Below, piece after piece: positions 1 to 6,730 of a stretch of DNA of 64,000 nucleotides. This stretch comes from Micromonospora sp. R77 (GTDB lineage Bacteria > Actinomycetota > Actinomycetes > Mycobacteriales > Micromonosporaceae): NCBI RefSeq assembly GCF_022747945.1, contig NZ_JALDST010000001.1, forward strand, positions 3,038,001-3,102,000. The letters are read 5' to 3'. How positions within the stretch are numbered: the first letter of the stretch is position 1; each line of letters begins with the position of its first letter. Below the pieces are notes generated by a model that saw nothing but the letters and a program-made list of their open reading frames with translations, was not told where the DNA came from and searched no databases. A program made the translations under genes and the position numbers.

Positions 1-215
1 TACTCCGGCTGCGGCACCGCGTGGTCACCGTCGCTGCGGACGCCGCCGGCGGTGAAGGCCAGCGCGGCTACCGGCAGCTACGGTCGGAGCTGAAGATGAT
101 CCCGGCGCTGCCGGTGGCCGAACTGCGCAGGCAGGCGGACGACCTGGCCCGGCAGATCCGGGAGGTCGACACGCTGATCCAGCGGACGAACTGGGAGGTC
201 GAGCTGCTGGACTGA
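1..215 (+). CDS. DIP1984 family protein, C-terminal part (5' end outside window)
   Basis: An open frame runs in from the left edge (first whole codon at base 3) and stops with TGA at 213-215, giving about 70 residues. It begins LRLRHRVVTVAADA and includes ELKMIPALPVAELRRQADDL, ending in NWEVELLD. This matches my memory of the C-terminal half of the DIP1984 (DUF6847) family, small helical proteins sometimes mislabelled septicolysin, in which a coiled-coil region ends in a conserved 'D..IQ..NWEV' helix. The ATG at 21 is probably internal because the homologous part extends upstream. Biochemical function is not established. The structured RNA candidate that starts a few bases after the stop may be its partner, which is inference only. 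Confidence 0.7.
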   Translation, partial: LRLRHRVVTVAADAAGGEGQRGYRQLRSELKMIPALPVAELRRQADDLARQIREVDTLIQRTNWEVELLD

Positions 216-216
216 G

Positions 217-340
217 GGGTTGCGGAGCAGGTAGCCGACGTGGAGGCGTGCACGACCAGAGGGCCGGCTGTAATCCGGCTCACCTCCTGGCGCGCCGAGG
301 GCAGGCGCAGGGGTTCGACTCCCCGGCAGACACCGCATGC
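217..340 (+). ncRNA. Candidate tRNA-like (Y-RNA-like) structured RNA
   Basis: Starting right after the DIP1984 stop codon, the sequence folds into tRNA-like pieces that do not make a normal tRNA. A 7-bp stem (261-267 with 275-281, one G-U) carries a 7-base loop CTGTAAT with GTA where an anticodon would sit, as in tRNA-Tyr. A T-arm-like hairpin (310-313 with 321-324) carries the loop TTCGACT. Between them is a 5-bp hairpin (292-296 with 304-308, loop GAGGGCA). A helix 242-246/283-287 closes the anticodon-like arm, and 221-225/333-337 could close the ends. No canonical D arm or 7-bp acceptor stem can be drawn and no CCA is encoded. Bacterial Y RNAs of the YrlA type mimic tRNAs in this way; assignment to that class is inference. 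It could instead be a decayed tRNA. Confidence 0.45.
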
Positions 341-556
341 TCAGCACAGCACACAGGTGACGGCGCACAGGGCACGGCACACCACCGGGTGCAGATCCAC
401 GACGGCGAGGGCGGGACAGGGGACCTCTGCAAACCTCGTACGACAGGGCTCGGCCGCGCGACCACACCGGCGTGGATGCCACGCCGCCCGCGGTGGCTCT
501 CTGATCCCTGCAGCCGAGGTGGGGGATGAGGCCGCTGCCGGTGCCGGTTCGGTCCG
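341..556. other. Intergenic stretch without recognised gene
   Basis: Between the tRNA-like RNA candidate and the toxin gene I see no convincing reading frame, strong hairpin or repeat. The yoeB gene ends into it from the right. Confidence 0.5.
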
Positions 557-814
557 CTATCGGTCGCCGTAGTGGTACCGGCAGGCGATGATCTCGACGT
601 CGTCCTTGGTGATCCGATACACCAGGCGGTGTTCGCGATCGATCCGGCGGGACCAGAAGCCGGACAGCTCTCCCCGCAGGGGCTCCGGTTTGCCGATGCC
701 CTCGTATCCGTTGCGCATCACGTCCGCGATGAGATCGTTGATGCGCTTGACCAGCTTTCGGTCCGTGTGGCTGAGGTACTGGCTCCACGCCGTCGCGGTG
801 AAGACCAACCTCAC
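557..814 (-). CDS. yoeB: YoeB/Txe family mRNA interferase toxin
   Basis: The 85-residue protein begins MRLVFTATAWSQYLSHTDRK and ends with CRYHYGDR. The W..Y..W-type N-terminus, the central 'G.GKPEPL.GELSGFWSRRID.EHRLVYRI' segment and the C-terminal RYHY are the signature of YoeB, a RelE-fold endoribonuclease that cuts mRNA in the ribosomal A site. The catalytic-type Glu, Arg and terminal His/Tyr positions are all present, and the length equals the family norm (about 84). Its ATG overlaps the antitoxin stop by 4 bases, so the two are translationally coupled. It is outside the integrated element, just to its left. Confidence 0.93.
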   Translation of the reverse strand: MRLVFTATAWSQYLSHTDRKLVKRINDLIADVMRNGYEGIGKPEPLRGELSGFWSRRIDREHRLVYRITKDDVEIIACRYHYGDR

Positions 815-1086
815 GCGATGTCCCGCACGGTCGCCGGGTCAACCAGCTCCCGCTCGGCCGCATCACCCTTCTCCAGCTCCGCCATCGATCGGCGCAGTGC
901 GGCGGCGTTGCTCGGGTTGCGCAGGAGGTACTCGGTCTCCTTCATCGACTCGTACTCCGCAAGCGGCACGATCACCACGGGCTCGTGGCCGGATCGGGTC
1001 ACCACCACTTCCTCCGCGTCGTTGATGACGCTGTCGAGTTCTGCGGCCAGGTTCTGGCGTAGCTGGGTGAAATTCACGGTCCGCAT
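811..1086 (-). CDS. yefM: YefM/Phd family antitoxin
   Basis: This 91-residue protein starts MRTVNFTQLRQNLAAELDSV and contains 'VVVTRSGHEPVVIVPLAEYESMKETEYLLRNPSNAAALRRSMAELE', the typical YefM arrangement: an N-terminal Phd/YefM DNA-binding dimer domain followed by a toxin-wrapping C-terminal tail. The start at 1086 is preferred over in-frame starts at 1098 and further upstream because GGAGGTGGTC sits just before it on the minus strand. It should neutralise the downstream YoeB and, with it, repress the operon through the palindrome immediately upstream. Confidence 0.93.
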   Translation of the reverse strand: MRTVNFTQLRQNLAAELDSVINDAEEVVVTRSGHEPVVIVPLAEYESMKETEYLLRNPSNAAALRRSMAELEKGDAAERELVDPATVRDIA

Positions 1087-1103
1087 GACCACCTCCATGA
1101 GAA

Positions 1104-1119
1104 GTACAGAAAACTGTAC
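1104..1119. promoter_or_regulatory. Likely YefM-YoeB operator palindrome
   Basis: GTACAG-AAAA-CTGTAC is a perfect inverted repeat with 6-bp arms, placed 18-33 bases upstream of the yefM start. YefM proteins are known to bind palindromes built around TGTACA. The arms here carry GTAC cores of the same kind. Binding itself is inferred. Confidence 0.7.
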
Positions 1120-1226
1120 CTCAGATGGGTCGATGGTGACATGCATCTGCGTGACCGGCTCGCCGCTGTACGGGGCCACGCGCACCAAAGCGAAAGACCG
1201 GTGGATGGGTGGCCGGCCTGCGGAAG

Positions 1227-1266
1227 GAGTGGGCCGCCAGGGACTCGAACCCTGAACCTATGGATT
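1227..1266. repeat. Left attachment site (att) of the integrated element
   Basis: Forty bases are identical to 10657-10696, which contain the 3' part of tRNA-Lys (T arm, variable region and half of the anticodon stem on the minus strand). Identity ends sharply at 1267/10697, inside the anticodon region. This is the classic footprint of tyrosine-recombinase integration into a tRNA 3' end: the intact tRNA lies at the right end beside int and the truncated copy marks the left end. Confidence 0.92.
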
Positions 1267-1350
1267 GCCGGCGGCCTGGTCGTCTGCGGTGTGGTCCGAG
1301 GTCATCGGGCTTGTCTTCGTCGTTGCCGGCCTGATGCGGCTGGCACGGTT

Positions 1351-1370
1351 GCTGTACTTCGCTGCTGTAC
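1351..1370. repeat. Integrase arm-type site candidate, left copy
   Basis: GCTGTACTTCGCTGCTGTAC occurs here, 84 bases inside the left att core, and again at 10585-10604, 52 bases inside the right core, in the same orientation. The 20-mer itself contains GCTGTAC twice. In the excised circle the two copies would flank the core on both sides, as integrase or Xis arm sites do. Confidence 0.7.
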
Positions 1371-1378
1371 TGCTGGCA

Positions 1379-1552
1379 TCAGACGAGGCGTTGGATGCGG
1401 ACCTTGGGGCGCTCGTTCCTGAGGTGGCCGTGCTTGTGCTGGCGGACCTGCTCGTTCCAGACGTCCTGGTCGTAGTCGGGGTCCGGCGGGATCCATTTGT
1501 GGGAGCCGTCGCTGTAGTGGTACTTCTCGTCGCCGGGTCGAAGGATGCTCAT
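1379..1552 (-). CDS. Small hypothetical protein (57 aa)
   Basis: The protein starts MSILRPGDEKYHYSDGSHKW and ends PKVRIQRLV. It is rich in charged and aromatic residues, has no membrane segment and I recognise no domain. Its ATG overlaps the stop of the preceding gene by 4 bases (1549-1552), making it the last of three coupled small genes on the minus strand. The longer open frame upstream of this ATG is low-complexity Pro/Arg sequence and was not used. Genes of this type often sit near the regulatory end of actinomycete integrative elements; function unknown. Confidence 0.7.
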   Translation of the reverse strand: MSILRPGDEKYHYSDGSHKWIPPDPDYDQDVWNEQVRQHKHGHLRNERPKVRIQRLV

Positions 1553-1767
1553 CGGGTCCAGCCGAGGAACCGTTGGTGCAGGTGGCCGGCGGGGACGTGG
1601 GCCAGGTCCTGGGCGGCGTCGACGAGTTGGGTGGCCAGGTAGAGGGCCAGCGAGACCGGGGCGCGGTCGTACTCGGCTCGCAGTTCCCGCCGCCGGGTCA
1701 GGCACGGCCAGTCAGCACCGCAGCCGCCGCACGTCCAGGTAGGGGTGACCGGAAGGTGGGTCGTCAT
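1549..1767 (-). CDS. Small hypothetical protein with CxxC, AICE-associated (72 aa)
   Basis: The protein begins MTTHLPVTPTWTCGGCGADW and continues 'PCLTRRRELRAEYDRAPVSLALYLATQLVDAAQDL', ending RFLGWTR. The TCGGCGADWPC segment (three cysteines, CxxC plus one) suggests a small metal or structural site. Short proteins of this exact layout, often annotated only as hypothetical or 'flavin reductase', are common in Micromonospora and Streptomyces, frequently in integrative elements. It is ATGA-coupled to the genes on both sides, so the three are one operon. The start at 1767 is fixed by the overlap with the upstream stop. Confidence 0.8.
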   Translation of the reverse strand: MTTHLPVTPTWTCGGCGADWPCLTRRRELRAEYDRAPVSLALYLATQLVDAAQDLAHVPAGHLHQRFLGWTR

Positions 1768-2033
1768 CGCGGCGCAGCCTGGCTCGGCCAGTGGCCGCGG
1801 TTGATCGGGATGGGATGACGGTTTCGGCAGGGTAGGCCGCTTCCGCAGCGGCAGATGCGGCGCCAGTGCTGCCATGACCAGACGGGTCGGTGCCGGCGGG
1901 CGAGGGTGAGCGCCACCGCCAGGACGTACTCGTCGTAGGAGACGCGCCGCCGGCTGTTGTCCTGCCTCTGGTGGTACCCGGTATCCGGCACGGCACCTGC
2001 GGTCGGATCAGTTGCATCGTTCGGTCTGGTCAT
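1764..2033 (-). CDS. Hypothetical protein (89 aa), first gene of the small operon
   Basis: The start chosen is the ATG at 2033, preceded on the minus strand by GGAGGCGTG, a good ribosome binding site. The product begins MTRPNDATDPTAG and has a central basic region 'RRRVSYDEYVLAVALTLARRHRPVWSWQHWRRICRCGSGLPCRNRH' with a CxCxxxxPC-type cluster and a C-terminal 'PINRGHWPSQ'. No family was recognised; the Cys cluster hints at a small metal-binding or nucleic-acid-binding protein, which is a guess. It is divergent from the GntR regulator, with the 14-bp repeats between them. Confidence 0.7.
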   Translation of the reverse strand: MTRPNDATDPTAGAVPDTGYHQRQDNSRRRVSYDEYVLAVALTLARRHRPVWSWQHWRRICRCGSGLPCRNRHPIPINRGHWPSQAAPR

Positions 2034-2116
2034 CACGCCTCCGGCCGACGCCTGGGGTCCCGTGGGCACCCGGTCAGCCGTGTCCGGAGACAGGGCACCC
2101 ACGGCAGGACGACCCG

Positions 2117-2241
2117 GCCGCCAAGCTGGGTAGCCCCACGAGCAACTTAGGACGCAATGTGCGCAGGGTCAACAGCTGTGACACATAGCGTTGTAAGTCG
2201 AGCGTGTGGTGTGGTCTGCTTGCACCAGCCGCCAAGCTGGG
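2117..2241. repeat. Pair of 14-bp direct repeats between the small operon and the GntR gene
   Basis: GCCGCCAAGCTGGG is present at 2117-2130 and 2228-2241, 111 bases apart, one close to each divergent gene. In both copies AGC-CCAC-like bases follow. The placement fits operators for the GntR/KorSA-like protein encoded next door, which would then control its own gene and the divergent operon. Binding is inferred. Confidence 0.5.
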
Positions 2242-2251
2242 AGCACCACCT

Positions 2252-2476
2252 ATGTCTGAAGCTGCCTACCTACAGGTCGCCCGGGATATCCGAGAGCATG
2301 TCAGCTCCGGCCAGTTGAAGCCGGGCGACAAGCTGCCGTCGTTCGCCGCCCTCTGCGAGCACTACAAGGTCAGCAACACCGTCATCCGGGCCGCGATGCT
2401 CTTGCTCAAGGCCGAAGGGCTGATCGACGGCCGGCAGGGCAAGGGCGTCTACGTCGCCAACCCGCTGCCCCGATAA
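2252..2476 (+). CDS. GntR family transcriptional regulator (KorSA-like, single HTH domain)
   Basis: The 74-residue product starts MSEAAYLQVARDIREHVSSG and is essentially only a GntR winged helix: 'QLKPGDKLPSFAALCEHYKVSNTVIRAAMLLLKAEGLIDGRQGKGVYV' has the expected helix-turn-helix and wing. No effector domain follows. This short form matches the repressors (KorSA type) that control replication and transfer genes in pSAM2-like elements. The ATG at 2252 is preferred because residues upstream (MWCGLLAPAAKLG) overlap the presumed operator and are unlike the family. Confidence 0.85.
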   Translation: MSEAAYLQVARDIREHVSSGQLKPGDKLPSFAALCEHYKVSNTVIRAAMLLLKAEGLIDGRQGKGVYVANPLPR

Positions 2477-2636
2477 GCCCGCTCGCCAGCCCAGGCGCGA
2501 CATCTCGCTTACAAGTTCTGGGCGCTTCGTCCGGCGAGGTCCGCCCGTGTCCGCGACCTCGGGCGACTGTCGGCGATCGGCGGCCGGCGGCGTCCCCGTA
2601 CCTACCCGTTGCTGTCGCCGTTGCTGTCGACGGTCG

Positions 2637-3107
2637 CTATGCCTCGGACTCAGGAGTCGTGGTGCCGAAGCCTGCTTGCTCGGTGTGGAGGATGGCGGCC
2701 CACCGCTCGCAGGTCAGCCTGTGAATGCTTCGGACGATCATCCAGTCAAGCAGGTAGCCAGATGTAGTGACCTCCGCGAGCGTGTCACAGAGGGTTAAGT
2801 CGGCGGGACCGCCTTGATCGAGTCCGTTGCTGACGGCGTTGTTGACGGCATCGGGTCGGGTAACCACCCGCAGAGCAACAGGAGTCGTGCGCTCGCTGGC
2901 GGCCACGACCGTCGCATATCGAACGCGGGCTTCCCCTGCAACGTCGCGGTCGCTGGACAACTCGCACGAGGCCCACCCGACACCATCACCAGCCGGCGTA
3001 GCAGCCACAACCGGATACCGTGTCCGCAGCTCCGCGACCAGCTCGTCGAGGAGGCGCTGTGCCACCGGCTCGCCGGACCGCATGAATAAGGTCATCACTT
3101 CCGCCAC
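2637..3107 (-). CDS. Hypothetical protein (up to 156 aa)
   Basis: The frame opens with GTG at 3107; an ATG at 3095 (MTLFMRSGEPVAQRLLDEL) is an equally possible start. The sequence is a normal soluble alpha/beta composition with 'LLDELVAELRTRYPVVAAT' and 'YLLDWMIVRSIHRLTCERWAAILHTEQAGF'. No membrane segment or known motif was recognised. It lies inside the integrated element, transcribed away from the gene at 3408, and is probably cargo. Coding is supported by length and codon bias only. Confidence 0.55.
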   Translation of the reverse strand: MAEVMTLFMRSGEPVAQRLLDELVAELRTRYPVVAATPAGDGVGWASCELSSDRDVAGEARVRYATVVAASERTTPVALRVVTRPDAVNNAVSNGLDQGGPADLTLCDTLAEVTTSGYLLDWMIVRSIHRLTCERWAAILHTEQAGFGTTTPESEA

Positions 3108-3407
3108 GGCCGCATCCTTGCTGGCCCTCGATGCGCCCGGCTAGCCGGGCGTCCATAGCTCGGGGAGTTGAAGCGGAACTAAGAGCCGCAAGCTCGCAAC
3201 CAGCGGGATCAGCCCTGCACGCCTGCTCATGCGGCGTCTCGGGCTCCCATGGTTCGGCACTGGTTGACGACGTTTCACGATGTCTTGTGCCCCACCTGTG
3301 CCCCAGACCCTTCGACGAGGGCTGCCCTCTCTTGCCCGCGTCCCCAAGCATGCTCTCGATTGTCGACGCCTTGGCCGGCAACCCGCGCACCGCCTAGCCT
3401 CTGCGGC

Positions 3408-3866
3408 ATGGAGCAGCTGCGCGACCTTGCCATTCGGCTAGCGATGGACGAGCCGGTCGGAGATGACCTGCCGATGACGGCTGCTCACGCTCTGACCCGA
3501 GGCGTCGACTCTCCAAGCTTGCGTGAACTGGCTGGCCTTTCCAAGGGCCAGTCACGGGAGGCCGTCGACCTGTTCCGGCAGGCGATGGACGAGCTCGGCT
3601 GCCCGGTCCCGGACAAGAATGGCGCCCGGCTACACCTCATGCGTCAGGCAGCGGCGAACATCGTTGCTGGCAAGGGTGATCCCGAGGACCTGGCCCACGA
3701 GATCTACTGGCAGGCCTGCTACTCCGGAATGCCGGAACTGCGAGCGGTGGGCGATCGCTTCTTAGAGCTGTATGCCGGATGGGGCGCAACGTATGACCAG
3801 GCAGACGAAGCGGTAGCGGCCCTGAAGGCAGCGGCGCAGTCGTTCCTTCGCACCTATCCAGCCTGA
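3408..3866 (+). CDS. Hypothetical protein (152 aa)
   Basis: The product starts MEQLRDLAIRLAMDEPVGDD and reads as a helical soluble protein: 'LRELAGLSKGQSREAVDLFRQAMDELGCPVPD', then 'AANIVAGKGDPEDLAHEIYWQACYSGMPELRAVGDRFLELYAGW'. I know similar small helical proteins only as uncharacterised in Streptomyces and Micromonospora. It contains an in-frame TTA leucine codon (FLEL region), rare in high-GC actinomycetes and consistent with cargo brought in by the element. Upstream, 3108-3407 contains no convincing gene. Confidence 0.65.
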   Translation: MEQLRDLAIRLAMDEPVGDDLPMTAAHALTRGVDSPSLRELAGLSKGQSREAVDLFRQAMDELGCPVPDKNGARLHLMRQAAANIVAGKGDPEDLAHEIYWQACYSGMPELRAVGDRFLELYAGWGATYDQADEAVAALKAAAQSFLRTYPA

Positions 3867-4034
3867 GCGGTCATCGCTACGACGAGGCGCTTGGATGACC
3901 CCGACTCCTTGACCCCCAGGCAACCAACATGGCTCGCTGACCTGTGCTGTCGTGGTCATGCACCTGCGGCAACTGTCCACGCTCGTCCGTCCACGTCCGC
4001 CACCACTCGTGCCTGTCGTCACCCAGATAGTCAC

Positions 4035-4499
4035 TCAGCCGTTGCTCGGACTGGATATCCCACGTTTCGCGAACGACGCCGCGACCTCATCGAAGACGCC
4101 AGCAGCAAGCTCTGCCTGCGCGACGGCATCCGACAACGACAACTCCAACTGGGGGTCGTACCCGGGTAGGCCCGTGACCGCCTGGACGGCATCGCCGAGT
4201 TGATACATCGCCGTGACGACCGCCCGCGCACCTTCGCCTCGGTACCAGTAGGGAACCGTGACCGCTGCTTCTTCTGGGTAGTAGCTGATCTGGATGCCAG
4301 TCGGCTCGTGGGTCAACTCGTAGTTGTGGGCCCCCTCGAAGACGGAAACCTCACCCAGAACCTGTCGCGCCGCCGCCACCAGTCGGGCCCAAGCCTCGCC
4401 GCTTGGCCGCTCGTCGCTGTCGGCCTCCTCCGCCGCCTCCAACGCGTCATCCCAGGACTGGTCGTCCCTTCTGGGTACAAAGATCAGGTCATAGCTCAT
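4035..4499 (-). CDS. Hypothetical protein (154 aa)
   Basis: The start is taken as the ATG at 4499 (MSYDLIFVPRRDDQSWDDAL); a few extra residues could be added from 4520. The sequence has an acidic N-terminal part 'LEAAEEADSDERPSGEAWARLVAAARQVLGEVSVFEG', then beta-rich 'YELTHEPTGIQISYYPEEAAVTVPYWYRG', and a helical C-terminus. Proteins opening MSYDL.F.PR with this layout are uncharacterised; some resemble immunity or SMI1-like proteins, but I cannot confirm that. Likely element cargo. No clear ribosome binding site was seen. Confidence 0.6.
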   Translation of the reverse strand: MSYDLIFVPRRDDQSWDDALEAAEEADSDERPSGEAWARLVAAARQVLGEVSVFEGAHNYELTHEPTGIQISYYPEEAAVTVPYWYRGEGARAVVTAMYQLGDAVQAVTGLPGYDPQLELSLSDAVAQAELAAGVFDEVAASFAKRGISSPSNG

Positions 4500-4891
4500 G
4501 GCGATGGACCGTACATCCATCCGGTCTTGCCGGTCGGGGAGGTCTCCCAGACCTGCGTCAGCTTGGAAGGTGCCGACTGTCAGCTTGGGAATCGGGTTGG
4601 GTCACGGCCTCCCGGCTTGGTGCTGGCTGGTCATCGAAGCACGGGCAATACGGCCAAGCTCTGCAATGGGCCTCCGCTGGCCGGTATCGACCTTTGTATC
4701 GGGCACGGATCGGGCACGGGCCCAGGTGGGGCTGAGGCTCGAACCCCTGCCTTGCAGAGACGGCTTGGTACAACGCCCTCGAGTCAACCAGGGCAAATGA
4801 GTGGCTTTCGTGTCTGGCAACGTGGTGTCCAGTGACAGCCCCGCGCTCCTGCGAAAGCCCTTGGGTTGCGCAGCTCCGCTAGGCTGCCGAA
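4500..4891. other. Intergenic stretch with degenerate tRNA-end-like sequence
   Basis: No convincing gene. On the minus strand, about 4727-4760 reads TGCAAGGCAGGGGTTCGAGC followed by CTCAGCCCCACC, which looks like the worn 3' part of a tRNA (T loop TTCGAGC, but only part of the stem pairs). Beside it, CGTGCCCGAT occurs twice in direct repeat (minus strand, about 4698-4719). A tRNA end plus short direct repeats is how old att sites look. Confidence 0.35.
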
Positions 4892-5989
4892 GTGGGCCTG
4901 CTGACATCGCTCCTCCCTGGGCTGCGGGATCTTCGCGCGCCACTCGCTAGCGGGTTGCTTTGGCTCGGCGTCCTCGTGGCAATCTTCGCTCCTCACAGCG
5001 ACCGAATCTTGCGTGACACGCCTGAGGGTGCTGCCATTAAAGAACTGCTTGCTAGCGGCTCGGGGACCGCAACGGTGCCGCTTCTAGTCTCCGTCGCCTT
5101 CTTGATTGGATCCGCCGCCAACACTCTTTCTCAGTTAACCGCCAGACTGATCGGATCGGTCGGGCTTGATTTGCTCGCCAAGCTAGAGAAGCTGTCGCTG
5201 AGTCGATTTAGGTTTAAGAAGGGGGCCGCATGGCTACCCATTCGACTATTCGCGAATTTGGTAACCGCGAGAAAATCGCTGCAACCCATTAGCCTCACCG
5301 CCCGTCAGCTAATCGTCGACGCCGTCCAAAATATATTCGGCAGATCCAAGGCGCCTGGGTCCGTCAGTCTGATCTATCCGATAGACTCCGTGCTCGATTC
5401 TTTAAGCTACAGCGCGGCACACCTAGCTGTTGCCGCACCAACCCTGTATCAAGAGTATGACCGCCTTCGCTCAGAATCCGAATTCCGGGTAGCTGTTGTA
5501 CCGCCGATGCTTACTCTGGCGATCTTGCTACCGCTAGAGCACTCGCCCTACATCATCCTATTTACAGCGGTCGGGTGCTGCGTCTTACTGGCGCAAGCAG
5601 TGCAACAAGTGCGTGCCGCAAACAACATTCTCGCCAATGCCGTATACCTAGACCATGCAACACTGCCAAACATTCAATCCGTGGCGGACGCGTTCAAGGA
5701 CCTTGTGCCGCAGCCTGAGACCGACGGGCAATGGATCGGAGCATTGATCGCAATCCTCGACCACAAGGGGCTGTTCGACGAAGCTAATGCCGCAACCGGA
5801 GAGCTCGCCGATCATAGCGAGCGGATACTAGAGGACGCCGCATGGTACTTGCGGGAGCACGATCGCCCACAGTTCAGGTACCTTTTCACTCTATTGAAGG
5901 AGAAGGATGACCCCCATCAGGCGGAATTGGTCGCACGACTGCTTGATGCGGAACGGTTCAGCGACCTAGTGGCGGAGGACCGTGAATAG
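4892..5989 (+). CDS. Uncharacterised membrane protein, lower-GC cargo (365 aa)
   Basis: The GTG start gives MGLLTSLLPGLRDLRAPLASG. Hydrophobic segments lie near residues 20-35 (LLWLGVLVAIFA), 60-80 (VPLLVSVAFLIGSAANTL) and about 205-240 (two adjacent segments around 'MLTLAILLPL' and 'IILFTAVGCCVLLA'). The last third is soluble and helical with a repeat-like 'LIAILDHKGLFDEANAATGELADHS'. I do not recognise the family. Codon use differs strongly from neighbours: many A/T-ending codons and at least three TTA leucine codons. This points to recent acquisition; within an integrative element a defence or exclusion role is possible but only a guess. Confidence 0.75.
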   Translation: MGLLTSLLPGLRDLRAPLASGLLWLGVLVAIFAPHSDRILRDTPEGAAIKELLASGSGTATVPLLVSVAFLIGSAANTLSQLTARLIGSVGLDLLAKLEKLSLSRFRFKKGAAWLPIRLFANLVTARKSLQPISLTARQLIVDAVQNIFGRSKAPGSVSLIYPIDSVLDSLSYSAAHLAVAAPTLYQEYDRLRSESEFRVAVVPPMLTLAILLPLEHSPYIILFTAVGCCVLLAQAVQQVRAANNILANAVYLDHATLPNIQSVADAFKDLVPQPETDGQWIGALIAILDHKGLFDEANAATGELADHSERILEDAAWYLREHDRPQFRYLFTLLKEKDDPHQAELVARLLDAERFSDLVAEDRE

Positions 5990-6730
5990 GTGCCTCCCAG
6001 ATCACTCTGCGGTCATCCTTCCGAGCATCGTCATCGCCATCCCTTCTGCCGTCGATCCGCCCTTCTGGGAGCGGGCTGCCGCCCGTCCCGCCACGTCAAG
6101 GCGGCCTTGACGCACGGATGGCCCCTGAGAAGAGACCGAGTCGGCTTTCGTGTCACGGACCGCGCCCCCGGCGGACACCGCCACAGCGGCGCAGTTGACC
6201 TGGCCTCGCCCGGTACGGAGCCGGCTCCCGGGGTCGGATCTGGCCACCGGCGGGCACCCCTCCCCCTCCCAGGTGAGCAGTTGCCCTAACCGTGAGCGAC
6301 TGCGGAGCCGGCTCCTGGACGACCGGCATGCCCTCGACGGACACCGCCCCCATGCTCGGGGCTTGCCGCGCGGACCCGGTAGCGCGTTTCCTGCGCCGCG
6401 CTGCTCAAGCGCGGCGCGGCCGGCCGCCGGCGACGGACCTCACCGCTTTCCTCGCTATCCCGTCTGCGGCGGCCCCCGGGCTTCCCGCTCTCCGCGCCAG
6501 CCGCCGGGCGTGTTGCGTGGCCGGAGTCGGAGCGCCAGCGGAGCGACGGACACGCGCCCAGGCGGCGGCGCGTGCGGCCCGTTCAGGGCCGCCTTGATAG
6601 ACGTACAGAAAGTTCTCCCGCTCGGCCGCCGGCAGCCGGCTGTCACACCCAGCCGATGCGGGCAACGCGTGCGCCGCAGCGTGAAGTGAGTCGGTGGTTC
6701 GGCTTTGGGTGATCGGGCTACGGTTCGCGG
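5990..6730. other. Gene-poor stretch with palindromes, no supported gene
   Basis: Open frames here on both strands are low-complexity Arg/Pro/Ala and lack ribosome binding sites. The stretch holds the 17-bp palindrome GTCAAGGCGGCCTTGAC (6095-6111) and a degenerate copy at 6582-6598. It may be noncoding repeat debris or part of an origin or transfer region. Confidence 0.5.
6095..6111. repeat. 17-bp palindrome GTCAAGGCGGCCTTGAC, copy 1
   Basis: The arms GTCAAGGC and GCCTTGAC are perfect inverted repeats around one central G. An identical copy lies inside repSA (8795-8811) and a 14-of-17 match at 6582-6598. All three are within the integrated element. Confidence 0.7.

Noticed and set aside
216-340. 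An ordinary tRNA-Tyr gene
   Set aside because: The anticodon loop and T loop fit, but no 7-bp acceptor stem or canonical D arm can be drawn and the spacing before the anticodon stem is too long.
1227-1266. A second tRNA-Lys gene
   Set aside because: Only the 3' part matches; identity ends at base 1266 within the anticodon stem, so it is the att copy, not a gene.
3131-3397. A small plus-strand gene before 3408
   Set aside because: Cys/Ser/Pro-rich composition, no ribosome binding site, no recognised family.
6150-6689. A plus-strand gene in the gene-poor stretch of the element
   Set aside because: Arg/Pro/Ser-rich, no ribosome binding site and no known motif; it overlaps palindromic repeats.
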